The position numbers and the translations under genes were made by a program. This document shows, piece by piece, positions 60,922 through 64,000 of a stretch of 64,000 nucleotides of DNA. The notes under the pieces are model-generated. The model was not told where the DNA came from. It ran no database searches and saw nothing but the letters and a program-made list of their open reading frames with translations. The stretch is from the NCBI RefSeq assembly GCF_020907245.1, contig NZ_JAJJWH010000004.1, forward strand, positions 124,001-188,000, given 5' to 3'. This DNA is from Pontibacter harenae (GTDB taxonomy: Bacteria; Bacteroidota; Bacteroidia; Cytophagales; Hymenobacteraceae). Position 1 is the first letter of the stretch. Every line of letters begins with the position of its first letter.

Positions 60922-63045
60922 TTAGGCAATTCTAGAGTTTGGTGAATTATTTGGTTCTGATGGTGTATCGCCGCCCAGTGGTGTGCCTGGCACGTTGCCT
61001 TCCTGCTGTTCAGGATGCTGTGTAAGGCCACGCTCTACTGGAAACTGCGGATCTACTTCACTTTTTGTTTTGCTTCGGTCTGTACCTGCAGTGTGCGCCT
61101 GATACGTTGTTAGCTCCTCAAACGGGCGAGGACCTACTAAACGCTCCAGATCACTTTGGAACAGAATTTCCTTATCAAGCAGTTCCTGCGATACAAGCTC
61201 TAACTCATGACGTTTGTCGGTAAGCAGTTGCTTGGTGCGGATATAAGCCGCCTCAATAATGCTTCTTACTTCCTGGTCTATGGTTTCGGCTGTTGCCTCA
61301 GAATAAGGCTTACTAAACGTCATATCAGACTGCTTTGAGTCGTAGAACGATACGTTACCGATTTTAGAGTTCATACCATACATGGTTACAATGCTGTAAG
61401 CCATTTTTGTAATACGCTCCAGGTCACTTAAAGCACCCGTAGAGATTTTGCCGAAAACTAGTTCTTCGGCTGCACGGCCACCAAGTGCCATACACATCTC
61501 ATCAATCAACTGCTCAGTTGTATACAAAAACTGTTCTTTCGGCAGATACTGTGCATAACCCAGCGCAGCTACACCACGCGGCACGATACTTACTTTTACC
61601 AACGGATCGGCATGCTCTAGGAACCAGCCTGCAATGGCGTGACCAGCCTCGTGGTAAGCAACAATCTTCTTCTCTCCTGGAGAAATGATCTTGTTCTTCT
61701 TCTCTAGACCACCAATCACACGGTCAATGGCATCGTTGAAGTCCTGTTGGTCAACTGCTTTCTTGTTTCTACGAGCAGCTATCAGAGCAGCTTCGTTACA
61801 AACGTTAGCAATTTCGGCACCTGCAAAACCAGGAGTCTGCGCTGCCAATTTCTTAGCATCTACATCTGGAGCCAGTGTAATAGGGCCCAAGTGCACATTA
61901 AATATTTCGGTACGTCCGTTAATGTCTGGCTTGTCTATACTTACCTGGCGGTCGAAACGGCCTGGGCGAAGCAAGGCAGAGTCAAGCGTATCAGGTCGGT
62001 TAGTAGCGGCTAAGATGATAACACCTGAATCCGTTGCGAAACCATCCATCTCCACTAGCAGGGAGTTCAGCGTGTTCTCACGTTCGTCGTTTCCGCCTGG
62101 CTGTTGGCCACGGCTACGGTGGCGACCGATGGCATCAATCTCATCTATGAAGATAATACATGGAGCCTTGGCTTTCGCCTGCTTAAACAAGTCACGTACA
62201 CGGGCAGCACCCACACCCACAAACATCTCCACAAAGTCAGAACCTGAAAGCGAGAAGAAAGGCACGTCTGCTTCGCCTGCAACTGCTTTAGCAAGCAAGG
62301 TTTTACCTGTTCCTGGAGGGCCTACAAGCAAAGCTCCCTTAGGAATTTTACCACCAAGTATGGTAAACTTTGTTGGGTTCTTCAGAAATTCTACAATTTC
62401 CTGTACTTCCTCTTTCGCTTCTTCAAGGCCAGCCACATCTTTGAACGTGATTTTTACCTTGTTTTCAGCATCAAAAAGCGCTGCTTTAGACTTGCCGATG
62501 TTAAAGATTTGGCCACCTGCACCACCTGATGTCACGCGGCGCATCAGGAACCAGAAACCAAACAACAACAGAATCAGAAAGCCCCACTGAAAGAAGAAAT
62601 CTGCAAAGCCAGTGCGCGAAACTACTTCGTATGCTACGCGCTGGTCACGCGGCACATTCTCTTGCAGGCTGTCTAAATCTTCTTTAAAAATTTCTGGAGA
62701 GATAATCTGAAAGTGAAACTGAGGACCATTATCCATGGTCAAAGACCCACGGTTATCCAACAGACCCTTATACTTATCATTCTGAAGTGCGTCCTCTTTC
62801 ATGTACACTTCCACCGTTTTTTCATTTACAATCGACAATCTCCTAACATCGTTGCTAAGCAACATTTCCTCAAACTGAGGCTGCGTAATGTTAACAGACG
62901 CATTATTGGTGTTTAACCAGGTTAAACCGAAAATAAGCAGAATCAGCACCGCTAGCATCCACAACTGCATAGTTGGCCGTGGAGGCGTAGTCGGGATCAT
63001 TGGCTTTTTCTTCTTGTTATTCCCTTTATTTTTATTTTCTGCCAT
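60922..63045 (-). CDS. ftsH: ATP-dependent zinc metalloprotease FtsH
   Basis: A 707-residue inner-membrane AAA protease. Two membrane helices (about 28-47 and 148-168) flank a periplasmic domain. The AAA domain carries [32 protein letters not shown] and the SRH region [21 protein letters not shown]. The zinc site is HEAGHA with the later Asp. The C-terminus adds a Pro/Asn/Ser-rich tail of about 60 residues. It degrades membrane and soluble proteins for quality control. It starts an operon with the LUD, lpxH and propeller genes. Confidence 0.98.
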   Translation of the reverse strand: MAENKNKGNNKKKKPMIPTTPPRPTMQLWMLAVLILLIFGLTWLNTNNASVNITQPQFEEMLLSNDVRRLSIVNEKTVEVYMKEDALQNDKYKGLLDNRGSLTMDNGPQFHFQIISPEIFKEDLDSLQENVPRDQRVAYEVVSRTGFADFFFQWGFLILLLFGFWFLMRRVTSGGAGGQIFNIGKSKAALFDAENKVKITFKDVAGLEEAKEEVQEIVEFLKNPTKFTILGGKIPKGALLVGPPGTGKTLLAKAVAGEADVPFFSLSGSDFVEMFVGVGAARVRDLFKQAKAKAPCIIFIDEIDAIGRHRSRGQQPGGNDERENTLNSLLVEMDGFATDSGVIILAATNRPDTLDSALLRPGRFDRQVSIDKPDINGRTEIFNVHLGPITLAPDVDAKKLAAQTPGFAGAEIANVCNEAALIAARRNKKAVDQQDFNDAIDRVIGGLEKKNKIISPGEKKIVAYHEAGHAIAGWFLEHADPLVKVSIVPRGVAALGYAQYLPKEQFLYTTEQLIDEMCMALGGRAAEELVFGKISTGALSDLERITKMAYSIVTMYGMNSKIGNVSFYDSKQSDMTFSKPYSEATAETIDQEVRSIIEAAYIRTKQLLTDKRHELELVSQELLDKEILFQSDLERLVGPRPFEELTTYQAHTAGTDRSKTKSEVDPQFPVERGLTQHPEQQEGNVPGTPLGGDTPSEPNNSPNSRIA

Positions 63046-63059
63046 GTATAATTAAGTTT

Positions 63060-63067
63060 CAAACATA
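63060..63067 (-). promoter_or_regulatory. -7 element of the ftsH operon
   Basis: The minus strand reads TATGTTTG, matching TAnnTTTG, only 15 bases upstream of the ftsH ATG at 63045. Confidence 0.5.
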
Positions 63068-63105
63068 TAAGAAACATAAACCCTCCCTAAATGTTCGGGT
63101 GTGAT

Positions 63106-63489
63106 TTATCGTGCGGTTTCAGAATCTACGTGTTGGATGCTAGCATCGCCCCATAATTCTTCTAACGCATAAAATGATCTTTTTTCTTTCAAAAAGACAT
63201 GTGCTACTACGTCTACATAGTCTAACAACACCCATTCTTTGTTCATGCGGCCTTCACTCTGCCAAGGATTTTGGCGAATAGCTTTAAAAACTTCTTCTTC
63301 TATAGAGGTAGCTATGGCGTCGAGTTGAGTATCGGAACTGGCTGAAGCTATTACAAAGTAGTCTGAGACGGCGTTTTTAAGTGATTTAAGGTTTAATACG
63401 ACAATATCGGTGGCTTTTCTTTCCTTCATGCCTTTTACAACAAGCTCTGCCAATATGTCTGAATTTGCCTCAACCTTGCTTTGTTTCAT
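63106..63489 (-). CDS. rsfS: Ribosome silencing factor RsfS
   Basis: A 127-residue protein that binds L14 and blocks subunit joining when nutrients are low. The family core is AELVVKGMKERKATDIVVLNL, SDYFVIASASSDTQLDAIA and WVLLDYVDVVAHVF. Normal length. It precedes ftsH by 60 bases with a likely separate promoter, and is divergent from birA. Confidence 0.97.
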   Translation of the reverse strand: MKQSKVEANSDILAELVVKGMKERKATDIVVLNLKSLKNAVSDYFVIASASSDTQLDAIATSIEEEVFKAIRQNPWQSEGRMNKEWVLLDYVDVVAHVFLKEKRSFYALEELWGDASIQHVDSETAR

Positions 63490-63500
63490 TTGTGATCTTT

Positions 63501-63521
63501 AAATTTGATGTACAAAAGTAT
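63501..63521. promoter_or_regulatory. Overlapping divergent -7 elements for birA and rsfS
   Basis: Plus strand TAAATTTG at 63501-63508 points to birA (start 63541). Minus strand TACTTTTG, at 63514-63521, points to rsfS (start 63489). Each is within about 35 bases of its start codon, and the two expected start points would lie close together. Confidence 0.55.
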
Positions 63522-63540
63522 TAAATTCTCTATTAATGTA

Positions 63541-64000
63541 TGGTGCCTAATACGCTCTTTGTAGGCCAGCAGCTATATTTTCTGCCAGTTTGTGAATCTA
63601 CGAACACAGAGGCCCACTTGCTTCTTAACAAAAATGAAGCCACAGAAGGTTGCACCGTCATAACGAAGGAGCAAACGAAAGGACGTGGACAGCGTGGTAA
63701 CGTTTGGGAGGCGGAGCCTGGTATGAACATTACGCTTTCTGTAATTCTGTCACCGTCTTTTCTGCTTGTCAGGCAACAGTTTTACCTGAACATGGCTGTA
63801 TCGTTGGCTGTACTTGACCTGCTGCACGAATTTGGCGCAGACAAGGCAAAGGTAAAATGGCCGAACGATATATTTTTTGAAGATAAGAAACTTGGTGGGA
63901 TTCTAATAGAAAACACCATAAATAGTCAATCCATACAACATAGTATAGTTGGGATTGGTTTAAATGTAAATCAACAAGATTTCGGCTATACTACGGCAAC
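63541..64000 (+). CDS. birA: Biotin-[acetyl-CoA-carboxylase] ligase (partial)
   Basis: The gene starts at ATG 63541 and runs off the right edge after about 153 residues. Biotin-ligase motifs are present: CESTNTEAH, the biotin/adenylate loop TKGRGQRGNVW, VKWPNDIFF with catalytic Lys and KLGGILIE, and GIGLNVNQ. There is no N-terminal helix-turn-helix, so it is the class I non-regulatory type. It attaches biotin to the acetyl-CoA carboxylase carrier protein. Start chosen because the ATG at 63537 meets a stop at once. Confidence 0.96.

Overview
The window is an ordinary, gene-dense stretch of a Bacteroidota chromosome. It most resembles the order Cytophagales, family Hymenobacteraceae (Pontibacter-like). 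Evidence for this: a gldH gliding lipoprotein gene next to a PSP1/RicT gene, a fused SecDF, a type-B ribosomal protein L31, a Bacteroidota GlmU-like protein, a thiamine-riboswitch-controlled TonB receptor, promoters of the TAnnTTTG type, and very few Shine-Dalgarno sequences. The genus is an inference; no rRNA is present. I see no prophage, integron, CRISPR array, tRNA or intact insertion sequence.

Layout. 1-5 kb: a SpoIIE-type phosphatase with its STAS antagonist (partner-switching pair), guaB, and a rhodanese. 4.5-10.6 kb: vitamin and nucleoside uptake, with a PnuC-type transporter, a NadR-like kinase, an aldose-1-epimerase-like protein, and a TPP riboswitch in front of a TonB-dependent receptor. 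10.7-19 kb: glutaryl-CoA dehydrogenase, an ECF sigma factor overlapping a membrane protein gene, ruvB, queG, a BatD-like protein overlapping aroC. 19-32.5 kb: an NhaD/IT-type antiporter, Nfu iron-sulfur carrier, secDF, KtrA-uridine kinase operon, rdgB, a phosphoribosyltransferase, rpmE2, a GlmU-like protein, holB and hemC.

32.5-42.7 kb: an AGCS amino-acid/sodium symporter, cyclophilin plus a RmlD-like reductase, an NSS transporter with a 53-codon MetS-like subunit gene and an HhH protein, then a beta-hydroxyacid dehydrogenase, a Nudix hydrolase, a lipoprotein alpha/beta-hydrolase and an unknown membrane protein. 42.8-52 kb is the accessory-looking part: a 1312-residue DUF4011-like SF1 helicase with a degenerate nuclease-like tail, two REP-like hairpin modules, a purine-rich repeat family, a putative lipoprotein propeller, an NmrA-like reductase, and a 617-residue Gly/Ser/Tyr/Gln/Asn/Arg-rich protein resembling FUS/EWS prion-like domains. 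52-64 kb: cold-shock protein, an EEP-family protein, gldH-ricT, a polysaccharide flippase, a double-GNAT protein, a Gdx/SugE exporter, and an lpxH-LUD-ftsH cluster followed by rsfS, with birA running off the end.

The most novel items are the FUS-like low-complexity protein, the degenerate-nuclease helicase, the REP-like modules, the purine-rich repeats, and a strong terminator with no gene before it just upstream of the cold-shock gene (possible small RNA or attenuator). No multi-gene system that is clearly undescribed was recognised. All functional calls rest on reading motifs by eye; no search was run.
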